NCBI RefSeq assembly: GCF_009662475.1
Contig: NZ_CP045571.1
Span: 2,912,501 to 2,976,500 of the forward strand
Direction of reading: 5' to 3'
Source of the DNA: Acidithiobacillus thiooxidans ATCC 19377
GTDB lineage: Bacteria; Pseudomonadota; Gammaproteobacteria; Acidithiobacillales; Acidithiobacillaceae
DNA length: 64,000 bases
The notes under the pieces were generated by a model. That model saw nothing but the letters and a program-made list of their open reading frames with translations, did not search any database and had not been told where the DNA came from. A program made the position numbers and the translations under genes. Of the stretch, positions 26,655 to 36,671 are shown piece after piece (the first letter of the stretch is position 1; the number at the start of each line of letters is the position of its first letter).

Positions 26655-26969
26655 TCAAGGTGCGGTCTCTGCACTGATCACGACTTCGTGACGCTCCAGA
26701 CCGCCCCCTTCACCAAAGGCTTCCTTGGGCAGCGGATTGGTATGGGCCGCCTTGAAATCGTCACTTTTCATCCAGGCCTCGAACGCTGCCTGATCAGCCC
26801 AGTGCGTCAGCACGACATAAACGCCGTCATCATTGACCGGACGCAAAACCTCCATGCGCACAAATCCCGGCTGCTTATCCACTTCTCCCGCGCGTTTTTG
26901 AAAACGTGCCTCAAACTCGGCCCGATATTCGGCCTTTACAGGTACCCGATTCGCGACAACATATTGCAT
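26655..26969 (-). CDS. ABM-domain (IsdG/HmoA-like) monooxygenase
   Basis: Protein of 104 residues with an antibiotic-biosynthesis-monooxygenase fold. Asn7 in VVANRVPV, a Trp in THWADQAAFEAW and a His in FKAAHTNPLP correspond to the Asn-Trp-His trio of haem-degrading IsdG-type enzymes, and the region up to KQPGFVRMEVLRP is typical of the family. It may degrade haem or act on another aromatic substrate. It lies between apbC and dapB on the same strand, with 35 bases to dapB. Confidence 0.8.
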   Translation of the reverse strand: MQYVVANRVPVKAEYRAEFEARFQKRAGEVDKQPGFVRMEVLRPVNDDGVYVVLTHWADQAAFEAWMKSDDFKAAHTNPLPKEAFGEGGGLERHEVVISAETAP

Positions 26970-27004
26970 GATAGCTGCTCCTCGTTACTTAAGTGCAGGG
27001 AAAA

Positions 27005-27841
27005 TTACAGGACCGGCCCCTGCTTCAAACCCAGAACGTCCTGCATATCGTAAAATCCGGGGCTTTGTACCGCCAACCAGTGCGCCGCCCGCAGTGCGCC
27101 CTCGGCAAAATTCAGACGGCTGGCGGCACGATGGGTCAATTCCAGTCGCTCGCCCGCGCCCGCCAGCCATACCGTATGTTCACCCACCACGTCAGCAGCA
27201 CGCAAAGTGGCAAAGCCAATACTGCCTTCCTGGCGTGGCCCCCGGATGGTATTACGATCAAGGCACTCCACGTCCTTGAGATCGACACCGCGTCCCTTGG
27301 CAACGGCGCGCCCCAAAGCCAGCGCGGTTCCGGATGGCGCGTCCACCTTGTGACGATGGTGGGCCTCGACAATTTCCACATCGTAACTTTCCCCCAGCGC
27401 CTTGGTGATAGCCGGAAGATAAGCCAGCAACACATTGATGCCAACACTCATATTGGGGGCCAACAGCAGGGGAATATCCCGGCTGGCGGTTTTCAGCACA
27501 TTTTGCTGTTCGGAAGAAAACCCCGTCGTACCAATGACGATGGGCGTGTTCGTTCTCTGACAAGCCAGCACATGGTCCAGCGCGGCGGCTACCGGACCGA
27601 ATTCAACGACCACATCCACGGCCTTGTCCTGCGCCAACACCGCACGCAAATCTGCCGTGACCGGCACGCCCAGTGGCATAACCCCAGCAAGACGGCCGGC
27701 GTCTTGCGTCAGATATTCGGCACCTGCACGACCAATGGCTGCGCTCAGCTGCAGGTCATCGCGCCCCTCCAAAGCCTGGATCAGCGCCCGGCCCATACGT
27801 CCCGAGACTGCGGTTATAGCGACGCGGGTTGGCTGGTTCAT
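27005..27841 (-). CDS. dapB: 4-hydroxy-tetrahydrodipicolinate reductase
   Basis: NAD(P)H-dependent reductase of the lysine/diaminopimelate pathway, 278 residues. It has the cofactor motif AVSGRMGRALIQAL, GTTGFSSEQQ, the active-site segment VEAHHRHKVDAPSGTALALG and a C-terminal HRAASRLNFAEGALRAAHWL. The ATG at 27841 overlaps the dnaJ stop codon (ATGA), so it is translated as part of the chaperone operon end; the longer frame to 27997 is dnaJ sequence in another frame. Confidence 0.95.
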   Translation of the reverse strand: MNQPTRVAITAVSGRMGRALIQALEGRDDLQLSAAIGRAGAEYLTQDAGRLAGVMPLGVPVTADLRAVLAQDKAVDVVVEFGPVAAALDHVLACQRTNTPIVIGTTGFSSEQQNVLKTASRDIPLLLAPNMSVGINVLLAYLPAITKALGESYDVEIVEAHHRHKVDAPSGTALALGRAVAKGRGVDLKDVECLDRNTIRGPRQEGSIGFATLRAADVVGEHTVWLAGAGERLELTHRAASRLNFAEGALRAAHWLAVQSPGFYDMQDVLGLKQGPVL

Positions 27842-28986
27842 CAGAGCCCCATCCGGTCCAGAAAGTCTTTGGCCTTGTTCCACCAGCTTTCCTGCTGGGG
27901 ATGCTGACTCTGATCTGCGGCAGTGCTGGCAAATTCTTCCAGCAGTTCTTTTTGTCGGGCCGACAGATGCACGGGCACTTCCACCTGCAGGCGACAATGC
28001 AAGTCACCATGCAGCTTGCTGCGCACCCCCTTGATACCCTTACCGCGCAGGCGGAACACCATGCCGGACTGGGTTCCCGGCGCAATCTGGATTTTGGCCC
28101 GACCCGTCAAAGTGGGCACTTCCAGTTCGCCCCCCATGGCCATGGTCGTGAAAGTCACCGGAACAGCACAATGCAGATCATCTCCATCGCGCTCGAACAA
28201 GCTGTGCGGCTGGACCCGCACCTGAATGTACAGATCACCCGCCGCTGCGCCGCGTTCCCCAGCTTCCCCTTCACCATTCAGACGGATGCGGTCGCCCGTA
28301 TCTACTCCGGCCGGCACTTTGACTTCGAGATCACGGGTTTTGCGGACCCTGCCGTGCCCCTGACAATTGCTGCAGGGATCCTTGATAGTTTTGCCGCTGC
28401 CATTACATTGCGGACAGGGACGTGTCACCGAGAAAAAACCCTGAACCATCCGCACCTGACCGCGCCCCGCACAGGTACTGCAATCTTCTACCTTACTGCC
28501 CGGTTTTGCCCCGGTACCATGACAAACCTCACAAGGTGCGGAACTGGGAATCTGAATAGTGACCTGCTTACCCAGTGCCGCTTCTTCCAGCGTCAGATCC
28601 AGCTCATAACGCAAATCCGAGCCGCGCCCGGAATCCTGGCCACGCACACCGCCACCAAAAGCCTGTTCAAAAAGATCCCCGAAAATATCGCCAAAGCCAG
28701 CACTGCCGCCTCCAAAACCTCCGAAGCCGCCACCAAAACCACCGCCGGGACCAGAACCACCCTGCACCCCGGCGTGCCCGAAGCGGTCATAAGCCTGACG
28801 CTTGGAAGCGTCGGACAATACCTCATAGGCTTCGTTGATTTCCTTGAAGCGGTCTTCCGCACTGGGATCATCGGGATTGCGGTCCGGATGATAGCGCATC
28901 GCCAGACGACGGTAGGATTTTTTGATTTCCCCATCGTCGGCGCTGCGGGTAATTTCCAAAATTTCGTAATAATCGCGTGTAGCCAT
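27841..28986 (-). CDS. dnaJ: Chaperone protein DnaJ
   Basis: Co-chaperone that stimulates DnaK ATPase, 381 residues. It shows a J domain (residues 1-70, with HPD in [11 protein letters not shown]), a Gly/Phe-rich linker, four CxxCxGxG zinc repeats ([32 protein letters not shown]) and the C-terminal substrate-binding domain. It follows dnaK by 66 bases and precedes dapB with overlap. Confidence 0.97.
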   Translation of the reverse strand: MATRDYYEILEITRSADDGEIKKSYRRLAMRYHPDRNPDDPSAEDRFKEINEAYEVLSDASKRQAYDRFGHAGVQGGSGPGGGFGGGFGGFGGGSAGFGDIFGDLFEQAFGGGVRGQDSGRGSDLRYELDLTLEEAALGKQVTIQIPSSAPCEVCHGTGAKPGSKVEDCSTCAGRGQVRMVQGFFSVTRPCPQCNGSGKTIKDPCSNCQGHGRVRKTRDLEVKVPAGVDTGDRIRLNGEGEAGERGAAAGDLYIQVRVQPHSLFERDGDDLHCAVPVTFTTMAMGGELEVPTLTGRAKIQIAPGTQSGMVFRLRGKGIKGVRSKLHGDLHCRLQVEVPVHLSARQKELLEEFASTAADQSQHPQQESWWNKAKDFLDRMGL

Positions 28987-29052
28987 TTTTTATCCTGAAA
29001 CAGGCAAGGGGACAGGATACCAGATCCTGCCCCCTTATCACCAAAGTCTGAA

Positions 29053-30957
29053 TTACTTTTTATCGACTTCTTCAAACTCCGCGTCGACCACATCATCCGC
29101 CTTGGCTTGCCCTTCACCCTGAGCAGTTGCGCCGGGCTCCGCCTGACTGCCTGCCGCACTTTGCAGCAGCGTGGACATGGCCGCCATCAAGGTCGCCACG
29201 GCGCTCTTGATAGCTTCCGGGTCTTCACCCTTGGCAGCATTTTCCGTCGCCGTAATGGCTTCAGTGACCTTAGCCTTGTCCGCTTCCGGTGCCGATGCCT
29301 GTTCAGTCAGCGCCTTGCGTGCGCCGTGAATGCTGGCATCCGCTTCGTTACGGGCTTCAATCAATGCCCGCGCCTTCTTGTCATCGGCTGCGTGCGCTTC
29401 AGCTTCGGCGACCATCCGCTTGATTTCTTCCTCGGAAAGGCCGGAACCTGCGGTGATCTTGATAGACTGCTCCTTGCCGGTCTGGTTGTCCTTGGCCGAC
29501 ACATGGAGGATACCGTTGGCATCAATATCAAAAGTCACTTCAATCTGCGGCATACCCCGTGGCGCCGGAGCAATATCGGCAAGATCAAAACGGGCCAGGG
29601 ATTTGTTATCCCGGGCCAGTTCACGCTCACCCTGCAAAACATGCACGGTCACTGCCGACTGGTTGTCTTCTGCCGTAGAAAACACCTGGGACTTGCGGGT
29701 CGGGATGGTCGTGTTTTTTTCGATCAGCTTGGTCATTACGCCGCCCAGGGTTTCGATGCCCAGAGACAGGGGGGTGACGTCCATGAGCAGCACGTCCTTT
29801 TTGTCGCCAGACAGCACTGCACCCTGAATGGCCGCACCAATGGCCACCGCCTCATCAGGATTCACGTCCTTGCGCGGATCCTGACCAAAAAAGTCTTTGA
29901 CCTTTTCCTGAACCTTGGGCATCCGGCTCTGACCACCCACCAGAATCACATCAGTCACCTGACTGGTGGACAGGTTGGCGTCCTTCATGGCAACCCGGCA
30001 GGGGGCCATACTGCGGTCAATAATGTCTTCCACCAGAGATTCCAGCTTGGCCCGGGTCAACTTCATGTTCAGATGCTTGGGACCACTCTGGTCGGCGGTG
30101 ATGAAAGGCAGGTTGACATCAGTCTGCTGCGCCGAAGAAAGCTCGATTTTGGCTTTTTCCGCCGCTTCCTTCAGACGCTGCATGGCCAGACGGTCACTGC
30201 GCAGGTCGATACCGGCTTCGGCTTTGAAAGAATCCGCCAGATAATTGATGATACGATTGTCGAAGTCACCACCACCCAGGAAAGTATCCCCATTGGTAGA
30301 CAGCACTTCAAACTGGTGTTCACCGTCCATTTCGGCAATTTCGATGATGGATACGTCAAACGTCCCACCGCCAAGATCGTACACCGCAATTTTGCTGTCG
30401 CCGGGCTTTTTGTCTTCACCAAAAGCCAGGGCCGCTGCGGTAGGCTCATTGATGATACGCTTCACTTCCAGACCGGCAATTCGACCCGCATCCTTGGTAG
30501 CCTGACGTTGGGCATCGTTGAAGTAGGCAGGGACGGTAATGACAGCCTCACTGACCGTTTCACCGAGATAATCTTCCGCCGTCTTTTTCATTTTCTGCAA
30601 AATGAAGGCCGATACCTGTTGCGCGGAATATTTTTTATCGCGCACTTCCACCCAGGCATCGCCGTTCTCAGCCTTCACCACCTTATAGGGAACGTGCTTC
30701 AGATCTTTCTGAACTTCGGCATCGTCGTATTTACGACCAATCAGACGCTTCACTTCATAAATAGTGTTTTCGGGATTGGTGACTGCCTGACGTTTTGCCG
30801 CTTCGCCAACCAACACCTCGCCCTCTTCAGTGATCGCGACAATGGAAGGCGTCGTCCGCTTGCCCTCACTGTTTTCAATGACCTTGACCTTGTCGCCTTC
30901 CATGACGGCGACGCAAGAATTGGTGGTGCCCAAATCGATGCCAATTACCTTAGCCAT
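29053..30957 (-). CDS. dnaK: Chaperone protein DnaK (Hsp70)
   Basis: ATP-dependent Hsp70 chaperone of 634 residues. N-terminal [20 protein letters not shown], the [17 protein letters not shown] and [16 protein letters not shown] nucleotide-binding motifs, the [10 protein letters not shown] segment and the linker [19 protein letters not shown] are all present, with an acidic C-terminus ending EFEEVDKK, the usual docking tail. It is the third gene of hrcA-grpE-dnaK-dnaJ. Confidence 0.98.
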   Translation of the reverse strand: MAKVIGIDLGTTNSCVAVMEGDKVKVIENSEGKRTTPSIVAITEEGEVLVGEAAKRQAVTNPENTIYEVKRLIGRKYDDAEVQKDLKHVPYKVVKAENGDAWVEVRDKKYSAQQVSAFILQKMKKTAEDYLGETVSEAVITVPAYFNDAQRQATKDAGRIAGLEVKRIINEPTAAALAFGEDKKPGDSKIAVYDLGGGTFDVSIIEIAEMDGEHQFEVLSTNGDTFLGGGDFDNRIINYLADSFKAEAGIDLRSDRLAMQRLKEAAEKAKIELSSAQQTDVNLPFITADQSGPKHLNMKLTRAKLESLVEDIIDRSMAPCRVAMKDANLSTSQVTDVILVGGQSRMPKVQEKVKDFFGQDPRKDVNPDEAVAIGAAIQGAVLSGDKKDVLLMDVTPLSLGIETLGGVMTKLIEKNTTIPTRKSQVFSTAEDNQSAVTVHVLQGERELARDNKSLARFDLADIAPAPRGMPQIEVTFDIDANGILHVSAKDNQTGKEQSIKITAGSGLSEEEIKRMVAEAEAHAADDKKARALIEARNEADASIHGARKALTEQASAPEADKAKVTEAITATENAAKGEDPEAIKSAVATLMAAMSTLLQSAAGSQAEPGATAQGEGQAKADDVVDAEFEEVDKK

Positions 30958-31003
30958 TATATGTTCTCCTGAATTAAAAAATTTGTGTTTATATCAACAA
31001 TGA

Positions 31004-31528
31004 TTACGCAGTTTTGGGTGCCTTGGACACCGAAACCATGGCGGGACGCAGCAGACGGTCATGCATGAGATAACCTTTCTGATGCACCGCAAGAATCCGG
31101 TTTGCATCTCCTTCCGATTCCACCATGGCAATCGCCTGATGCAGATGCGGATCAAAACGCCCTTCGCCCATTTCTATGGGGGCGATACCCGCTTTTCCCA
31201 AGGCCTGAGCAAACAGAGTCAGCGTATTTTCAATACCCTGGCGAAACTGCGTGAGCGCTTCATCGCCTTCCAGGGGCGTCGCCAGGGCCAGTTCGAGACT
31301 GTCGATAACCGGCAGCAATTCCCGGGCAAAGCGGTCTACGGCATAATTACGAGCATCTTCAATCTGCTTTTCCGAGCGCTTGCGCTGGTTTTCGGCATCG
31401 GCCAAGGCCCGCAGATAATCATTGCGATAGGCTTCCGCCTTTTCCTCCCAATTGACTTCTTCCGCCTCGGATGCGGCTGGTGTATCGGTGTCTTCTGGCG
31501 ACGCTACGGGTTTTTCTTCTTCACTCAT
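31004..31528 (-). CDS. grpE: Nucleotide exchange factor GrpE
   Basis: Releases ADP from DnaK. The 174-residue protein has an acidic N-terminus (MSEEEKPVASPEDTDTPAAS), a long coiled coil (WEEKAEAYRNDYLRALADAE), the family block NYAVDRFARELLPVIDSLEL and the C-terminal GRFDPHLHQAI...VHQKGYLMHDRLLRPAMVSV beta domain, shown in outline. ATG 31528 is chosen over the frame extension to 31600, because AGGAG lies ten bases upstream. Confidence 0.95.
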   Translation of the reverse strand: MSEEEKPVASPEDTDTPAASEAEEVNWEEKAEAYRNDYLRALADAENQRKRSEKQIEDARNYAVDRFARELLPVIDSLELALATPLEGDEALTQFRQGIENTLTLFAQALGKAGIAPIEMGEGRFDPHLHQAIAMVESEGDANRILAVHQKGYLMHDRLLRPAMVSVSKAPKTA

Positions 31529-31600
31529 GCGCAATTCACTCCTGATCGTTTGGATGTCCTCCATATGGGGAGGACCCGGCGGCATTTCAAGCCAAGCCAC

Positions 31601-32626
31601 TCAAGATTGTGACAAGGCCCGCCCCAGTAAATGGGCGGTGCCATCCACCAGGGGAATAATCTGTTGATAGGGCATACGCATGGGTCCAATCACGCCGAGC
31701 ACGCCCAGCACCTCGCCATCCACCACGTACGGCGCTGAAACGACACTGCAATCGCTCAAGGGCGCAAAGCCCGATTCCTCACCAATGAAGAGGCGCACTT
31801 CACTGCCGCGCATGCTGCCATCCAGAAGATGGACCAGGTCACGCTTCTGCCGCACCGCATTGAGTAACTCGCGCAGACGTTCACTACCGGCCAGTTCCGG
31901 CAGGTCCAGCAATTGAAACTCCCCTTCAATAAGCATGCGCTGCTGATCTTCTTCCAGCATTTCCTCACCCAGCTCCATGGCACTGCGCAATATGCGGTCC
32001 ATTTCGTGACGGGATTGCTGCAGATCGCGCTGCAAATGCTGGATGACTTCCTGCAAGGGGCGACCACCATAACTTTCATTGAAGAAATTGGCCGCCTGAT
32101 TGAGTTCAGCGGCACTGAGGGCGTGTTCGGTGCGAATCAGGCGGTTTTCGACATCGCCCTTATCGGTCACAAAAATGGCCAGCACTTCCTTTTCGCGCAG
32201 TGCCAGAAAATCCACATGGCGCAACGTTCGATTGGCACGTCGGGGCACACGGACAAACCCCGCCATGTGGGTCAATTCCGAAAGCACCTCCGTGGCCGCA
32301 TGGAGCACCTGCTCGGTATCCGGAATGTAGTGCCCCAACCGATGAATCAGCAGTTGATGGGACTCAGGGGACAGCGGCACCACCCGCAGCAGCGCATCCA
32401 CAAAAAAGCGGTAACCAACATGGGTAGGAATGCGTCCGGCAGAAGTATGGGGGGAAATCAGATAACCTTCATCTTCAAGATCCGCCATGACATTACGGAC
32501 CGTAGCAGGACTGATATTGAGACCGGCGCCCTTGGCCAACTGGCGACTGCCGACCGGTACACCATTGGCTATATGCTGCTCGATGAGGGATTTGAGCAGG
32601 TGCCGCGCACGTTCATCCATAGCCAT
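31601..32626 (-). CDS. hrcA: Heat-inducible transcription repressor HrcA
   Basis: Repressor of the chaperone operon through CIRCE elements. The 341-residue protein has an N-terminal winged helix (MAMDERARHLLKSLIEQHIA, GAGLNISPATVRNVMADLED, HTSAGRIPTHVGYRFFVD) and the GAF-like HrcA domain, ending in a MRMPYQQIIPLVDGTAHLLG segment. ATG 32626 is preferred, with GGGGAC seven bases upstream; a TTG start 15 bases earlier is possible. A CIRCE element lies 108 bases upstream, indicating autoregulation. Confidence 0.95.
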   Translation of the reverse strand: MAMDERARHLLKSLIEQHIANGVPVGSRQLAKGAGLNISPATVRNVMADLEDEGYLISPHTSAGRIPTHVGYRFFVDALLRVVPLSPESHQLLIHRLGHYIPDTEQVLHAATEVLSELTHMAGFVRVPRRANRTLRHVDFLALREKEVLAIFVTDKGDVENRLIRTEHALSAAELNQAANFFNESYGGRPLQEVIQHLQRDLQQSRHEMDRILRSAMELGEEMLEEDQQRMLIEGEFQLLDLPELAGSERLRELLNAVRQKRDLVHLLDGSMRGSEVRLFIGEESGFAPLSDCSVVSAPYVVDGEVLGVLGVIGPMRMPYQQIIPLVDGTAHLLGRALSQS

Positions 32627-32733
32627 CAGATTTGTCCCCAACAGACGAGATTATCCTGTGCTGTTGCCAGGCCGCATGAATATCCGGAGAACAAGAAATT
32701 GTGGACGATGCACATATGATTGGAATGGGGTCC

Positions 32734-32760
32734 TTGGCACTCAACCATCAGGAGTGCTAA
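32734..32760. promoter_or_regulatory. CIRCE operator (HrcA binding site)
   Basis: TTGGCACTC-N9-GAGTGCTAA matches the CIRCE consensus TTAGCACTC-N9-GAGTGCTAA at 17 of 18 arm positions. It lies directly downstream of the predicted hrcA-operon promoter. Confidence 0.95.
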
Positions 32761-32761
32761 T

Positions 32762-32790
32762 AACTTAGCAAAATAATGATGGTTGAGCAA
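32762..32790 (-). promoter_or_regulatory. Sigma-70 promoter of hrcA-grpE-dnaK-dnaJ
   Basis: On the minus strand TTGCTC (32785-32790) and TAAGTT (32762-32767) are 17 bases apart, with CIRCE starting 1 base past the -10 box. An inverted repeat CTCAACCATCA / TGATGGTTGAG links the CIRCE spacer (32741-32751) to the -35 region (32777-32787). Confidence 0.7.
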
Positions 32791-32846
32791 AGAACCAACC
32801 GGCCTCTCCTGAAGATTCAGGGCAGACCGCAGGGAGGCACAGAAAA

Positions 32847-33002
32847 TTACTTGATTTTGTCTTCCCGGTAAGCCACGTGCTTACGGACTTTGGGATCGTA
32901 CTTTTTCATTTCCAGCTTGTCCGGTGTGGTCTTCTTGTTTTTGGTCGTGGTGTAGAAATGACCGGTACCGGCCGTGGAAACCAATTTGATTTTGTCGCGC
33001 AT
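32847..33002 (-). CDS. rpmG: 50S ribosomal protein L33
   Basis: Ribosomal protein of 51 residues ([20 protein letters not shown], then [20 protein letters not shown] and [11 protein letters not shown]). The conserved [22 protein letters not shown] pattern is that of L33 of the cysteine-free form, which lacks the CxxC zinc ribbon. It follows rpmB by 11 bases, the standard rpmB-rpmG pair. Confidence 0.97.
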   Translation of the reverse strand: MRDKIKLVSTAGTGHFYTTTKNKKTTPDKLEMKKYDPKVRKHVAYREDKIK

Positions 33003-33013
33003 CAGTTAAATCC

Positions 33014-33250
33014 TCAGATTTTTTCGCCGGCAGCACGCAGTTCAGCCAGAACCGCATCAATACCTTTTTTGTCGATGGTACGAATACCCTTGGTGCTCAC
33101 CCGCATACGCACCCAACGATTTTCACTTTCTACCCAGAAACGATGATACTGGAGATTGGGCAGAAAACGCCGACGGGTCTTGTTGTGGGCGTGCGAAACA
33201 TTGTTTCCGGCCATAGGCTTTTTGCCGGTCACCTTGCAAACTCTGGACAT
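33014..33250 (-). CDS. rpmB: 50S ribosomal protein L28
   Basis: Ribosomal protein of 78 residues starting [20 protein letters not shown], with the conserved [20 protein letters not shown] and a C-terminal [18 protein letters not shown]. It carries the Cys-free zinc-independent form apart from the single Cys5. It is divergent from metG. Confidence 0.97.
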   Translation of the reverse strand: MSRVCKVTGKKPMAGNNVSHAHNKTRRRFLPNLQYHRFWVESENRWVRMRVSTKGIRTIDKKGIDAVLAELRAAGEKI

Positions 33251-33360
33251 CAGATAAATCTCCCTGAAAAATGGCGCCCTTTATACCATGGATCAGCAGT
33301 GACTGCCAGCATCAAAAATCGTTCAACAGCATTGCCTGACAAGCGCTTCCCCTGTAATTT

Positions 33361-35424
33361 ATGGCTACTATGACTAAACGCATCCTGATTACCAGCGCCC
33401 TGCCCTACGCCAATGGTCCGATTCACCTTGGCCATCTGGTTGAATACACCCAAACCGACATCTGGGCCCGCTATCAGCGCCTGCGGGGTCATGATTGCGT
33501 TTACGTCTGCGCCGATGATGCCCATGGCACGCCCATCATGCTGCGCGCCCAGAGTGAAGGCATCACTCCGGAAGCCTTGATAGCACGCATGCATGAAGAG
33601 CATCTGCGCGATTTTACCGGCTTTGGCATCGGTTTTGATTTGTACCATAGCACCCACTCACCGGAAAACTTCGAGGTATCGCAGGAGATTTATCGGGCTT
33701 TGCGCAGTGCCGATTTCATCAACATCCGCGAAATCGAACAGGCTTATGATGCCGTTGCTGGCATCTTTCTACCGGATCGTTTTATACGCGGGACCTGCCC
33801 CCGTTGCCAGGCACCCGATCAATATGGAGACAGCTGCGAGGTCTGTGGCGCTACATACAGCCCCACCGACCTGATCAATCCGGTGTCTGCCGTATCGGGT
33901 GCAGTACCCGAACGTCGCCAATCCGAGCATTACTTTTTCCAGTTGGGGGATTTTACCGGGTTCCTCAAACAATGGATTCACAGCGGCACCCTCCAGGAAG
34001 AAGTCGCCCACAAGCTGGATGAGTGGTTCAGTATTGGGCTGGCCGACTGGGACATCAGCCGCGATGCACCTTACTTCGGCATCCCCATTCCCGATGCGCC
34101 GGGCAAGTTTTTTTATGTCTGGCTGGATGCCCTGCCCGGTTACATGGCAGCCACCCGCCACTGGTGTGCCAGTCATGGTCGTGATTTCAGTGATTACTGG
34201 GGACCCGACGCCAGCGCCGAAATTTATCATTTCATTGGCAAGGATATTATTTATTTTCATGGCCTGTTCTGGCCGGCGATGCTCAAGGGCTCCGGACATC
34301 GTCTGCCTACCGGTATTTTTGCTCACGGACACCTGACCGTAAACGGTGCCAAAATGAGCAAGTCCCGGGGGACTTCCATCACTGCCGGACAATATCTGCA
34401 ACATCTCAATCCCGAATTTTTACGCTATTACATTGCCACCCGACTCAACAGTCATGTCGAAGACATTGACCTCAACCTTGAAGATTTCCTGCTGAAAGGC
34501 AACGGGGATCTGGTTGGCAAGGTCGTCAATCTGGCCTCGCGGGCGGCAGGATTCATTCATCGCTTTTTTGCCGGGCAACTGGCCCCATCACTGGGATCCG
34601 ATCAGGCATTTTACGATAGTCTGCTGGACAGCCAGGAAGCGATTGGCGAGGCTTATGAAAGTCGCGAATATGGCAAAGCCATGCGCGACATTATGGCGCT
34701 TGCCGACCAGATTAATGCCTACGTAGACCAGAATGCCCCCTGGGCGATGGCCAAAAATCCTGAACAGCGCGAAGCATTACATCGCGTTGTCACTGTGACT
34801 CTGAATGGCTTCCGCATTCTGGTGACTTTACTCAGCCCGGTCATTCCCGAACTGGCGCGCAAATCGCTGGCATTTTTACAAACGGAGCTCAGCTGGCCGG
34901 GACTCAGCCAACCCCTGTTGAAGCACAACATTCAGCCCTACACCCATTTATTGCAACGTATGGATAAATCCCAGGTGGACGCCTTGATTCAATCCCCCAC
35001 AGAAACACCCGGTACCCAAGGTACAGCAACGAAGCCCGAACATGACGGCAAAGCGGCAGCAAAAACAGCAGCAGCTGCGCCCGGCACGGAAAGCAGCACC
35101 ATGAGTATTGAGGATTTCAGCAAGATCGATTTGCGCATTGCCCGGATTGTTGCGGCGGAAGCGGTGGAAGGTGCGGAAAAGTTACTGCATCTAACCCTGG
35201 ATATTGGCGAAGAAAAAACCCGTTCGGTGTTTGCGGGTATCAAGAGTGCCTATGATCCGGCCAGCCTGGTGGGACGTCTGACGGTCATGGTGGCCAATCT
35301 CGCGCCGCGTAAAATGCGTTTTGGCCTGTCTGAGGGCATGGTCATGGCCGCCAGTGGTCCGGCGGGGGGGCCTTTCCTCCTGTCTCCAGATGCCGGCGCC
35401 GAACCCGGCATGCGGGTGAAGTAG
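33361..35424 (+). CDS. metG: Methionine-tRNA ligase
   Basis: Class I aminoacyl-tRNA synthetase of 687 residues. The HIGH motif appears as PIHLGHL, the KMSKS motif as [10 protein letters not shown], and a zinc knuckle [18 protein letters not shown] sits in the connective peptide. The C-terminal ~110 residues (from about 580, [20 protein letters not shown]) form the EMAP-II-like tRNA-binding/dimerisation domain, joined by a low-complexity Ala/Thr/Gly linker. A second possible start is ATG 33370. Confidence 0.97.
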   Translation: MATMTKRILITSALPYANGPIHLGHLVEYTQTDIWARYQRLRGHDCVYVCADDAHGTPIMLRAQSEGITPEALIARMHEEHLRDFTGFGIGFDLYHSTHSPENFEVSQEIYRALRSADFINIREIEQAYDAVAGIFLPDRFIRGTCPRCQAPDQYGDSCEVCGATYSPTDLINPVSAVSGAVPERRQSEHYFFQLGDFTGFLKQWIHSGTLQEEVAHKLDEWFSIGLADWDISRDAPYFGIPIPDAPGKFFYVWLDALPGYMAATRHWCASHGRDFSDYWGPDASAEIYHFIGKDIIYFHGLFWPAMLKGSGHRLPTGIFAHGHLTVNGAKMSKSRGTSITAGQYLQHLNPEFLRYYIATRLNSHVEDIDLNLEDFLLKGNGDLVGKVVNLASRAAGFIHRFFAGQLAPSLGSDQAFYDSLLDSQEAIGEAYESREYGKAMRDIMALADQINAYVDQNAPWAMAKNPEQREALHRVVTVTLNGFRILVTLLSPVIPELARKSLAFLQTELSWPGLSQPLLKHNIQPYTHLLQRMDKSQVDALIQSPTETPGTQGTATKPEHDGKAAAKTAAAAPGTESSTMSIEDFSKIDLRIARIVAAEAVEGAEKLLHLTLDIGEEKTRSVFAGIKSAYDPASLVGRLTVMVANLAPRKMRFGLSEGMVMAASGPAGGPFLLSPDAGAEPGMRVK

Positions 35425-35439
35425 GGCTGCGACCCTACT
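35420..35439. terminator. Hairpin spanning the convergent stop codons of metG and the DAHP synthase gene
   Basis: AGTAGGG-CTGCGA-CCCTACT, a perfect 7-bp stem, contains the metG TAG on one arm and the opposing gene's TAG on the other. No T-run follows on either strand, so intrinsic termination is uncertain. Confidence 0.5.
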
Positions 35440-36556
35440 CCGCGACACCCTGAGCGGCGGCCAGAAGCACCCGCTCTTCGTAGGTTTCCCGAGCCAGACG
35501 GACATCTTCCAGAAACCAGGGTAACTCTTTCAGCAGCAAGGCCTGAGGACCATCTACCAGCGCAGTTGCCGGATCCGGATGAAAATCCACCAGAACCATG
35601 TTGGCCCCCGCCACAACCCCCTCTGCGGTAGCATGAAAAACGTCAGGAATTCCGTCCGGCCCGGCATCACGACTGCCCACGGAGTGAGAGGGATCAATGC
35701 AGACCGGCATCCGGGTAAGACGCTTCACGGTGGGCACCTGGGCAAAATCCACAAAATTGCGATGGGGATCACCAAGGTTGGTTTTCATGCCACGCAAGCC
35801 AAACACCACCTTGGTATTCCCCTCTGAGGCCAGATATTCTGCTGCGTTGAGGGACTCTTCCAACGTGATGCCGAAACCACGCTTGAGCAGCACCGGAAAC
35901 TCGGTCTGCCTTCCCACGGCCTTGAGGAGTTCAAAATTCTGGGTATTACGGGTGCCAATCTGGAGCATCACTCCGGTTGGATGTCCGGTTTTTTCCAAAA
36001 CCTCACGGATCTCATCCATGTGTGACTCGTGGAGAATTTCCATGGCAATCACCCGCATTCCATATTTGCCAGCCAGCTCAAATACATAGGGTAAACAGGC
36101 CTGGCCATGTCCTTGAAAGGCATAAGGGCTGGTGCGTGGCTTGTAGGCCCCCATACGGGTGCAGACCTGACCGTTTTCCTGGAGTGCTTTCATCATCTGC
36201 TCAACGTGCTCGGGCGTATCGACCGCGCAGAGACCCGCAAATACATTGAGGTTATCCTGCCCAAAATGGACGCCGTTGTAGTCAAAACCCTGGCTGCGAT
36301 GATCGCCGGAATGCCGCCCAAGCATCCGATACTCCTTGGAAACCCGAATAGCCTGCTTCACGCCGGGCAAGGCTTCCATGTCTTCCACCCGCAACGATTT
36401 GGTATTGCCAATCAGATAAATTTCGCTGAGCAACTGCTCGACGCCCTGTTCCTGATGAATCCGGTACTGGATATCAGACATGGCCTTGAGACGGGTCAGC
36501 AACTGTTGAAAAATGGGCGACTGCTCCGCCAGATCTGCTTCTAAAATCAGGATCAT
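35435..36556 (-). CDS. 3-deoxy-7-phosphoheptulonate synthase (DAHP synthase)
   Basis: First enzyme of the shikimate pathway, joining phosphoenolpyruvate and erythrose 4-phosphate. The 373-residue protein has an N-terminal regulatory-type ferredoxin-like extension of about 90 residues (MILILEADLAEQSPIFQQLL, QEQGVEQLLSEIYLIGNT) followed by the barrel: FAGLCAVDTPEHV, GAYKPRTSPYAFQGHG, VLLKRGFGITLEESL and CIDPSHSVGSRD. The layout is that of the type I-beta enzymes (AroF/AroA-like in different naming schemes), so I give no symbol. CAVDTPE replaces the more common GPCSVE metal/PEP motif, a point worth checking. Confidence 0.88.
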   Translation of the reverse strand: MILILEADLAEQSPIFQQLLTRLKAMSDIQYRIHQEQGVEQLLSEIYLIGNTKSLRVEDMEALPGVKQAIRVSKEYRMLGRHSGDHRSQGFDYNGVHFGQDNLNVFAGLCAVDTPEHVEQMMKALQENGQVCTRMGAYKPRTSPYAFQGHGQACLPYVFELAGKYGMRVIAMEILHESHMDEIREVLEKTGHPTGVMLQIGTRNTQNFELLKAVGRQTEFPVLLKRGFGITLEESLNAAEYLASEGNTKVVFGLRGMKTNLGDPHRNFVDFAQVPTVKRLTRMPVCIDPSHSVGSRDAGPDGIPDVFHATAEGVVAGANMVLVDFHPDPATALVDGPQALLLKELPWFLEDVRLARETYEERVLLAAAQGVAE

Positions 36557-36671
36557 GTTCTAAGTCCTCTTGCGCTGTCTGAATGCTGATGGATTAGCCG
36601 GACCAAAGGATAACATGATCCGGCGATGATCCTCCAGAACAGTCCCTTCTCGGCCTGCCTGAGTGGGGCTT

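Noticed and set aside
29107-30972. 621-codon frame opposite dnaK
   Set aside because: Antisense shadow of dnaK, a well-known artefact of its codon usage; no recognisable domain.
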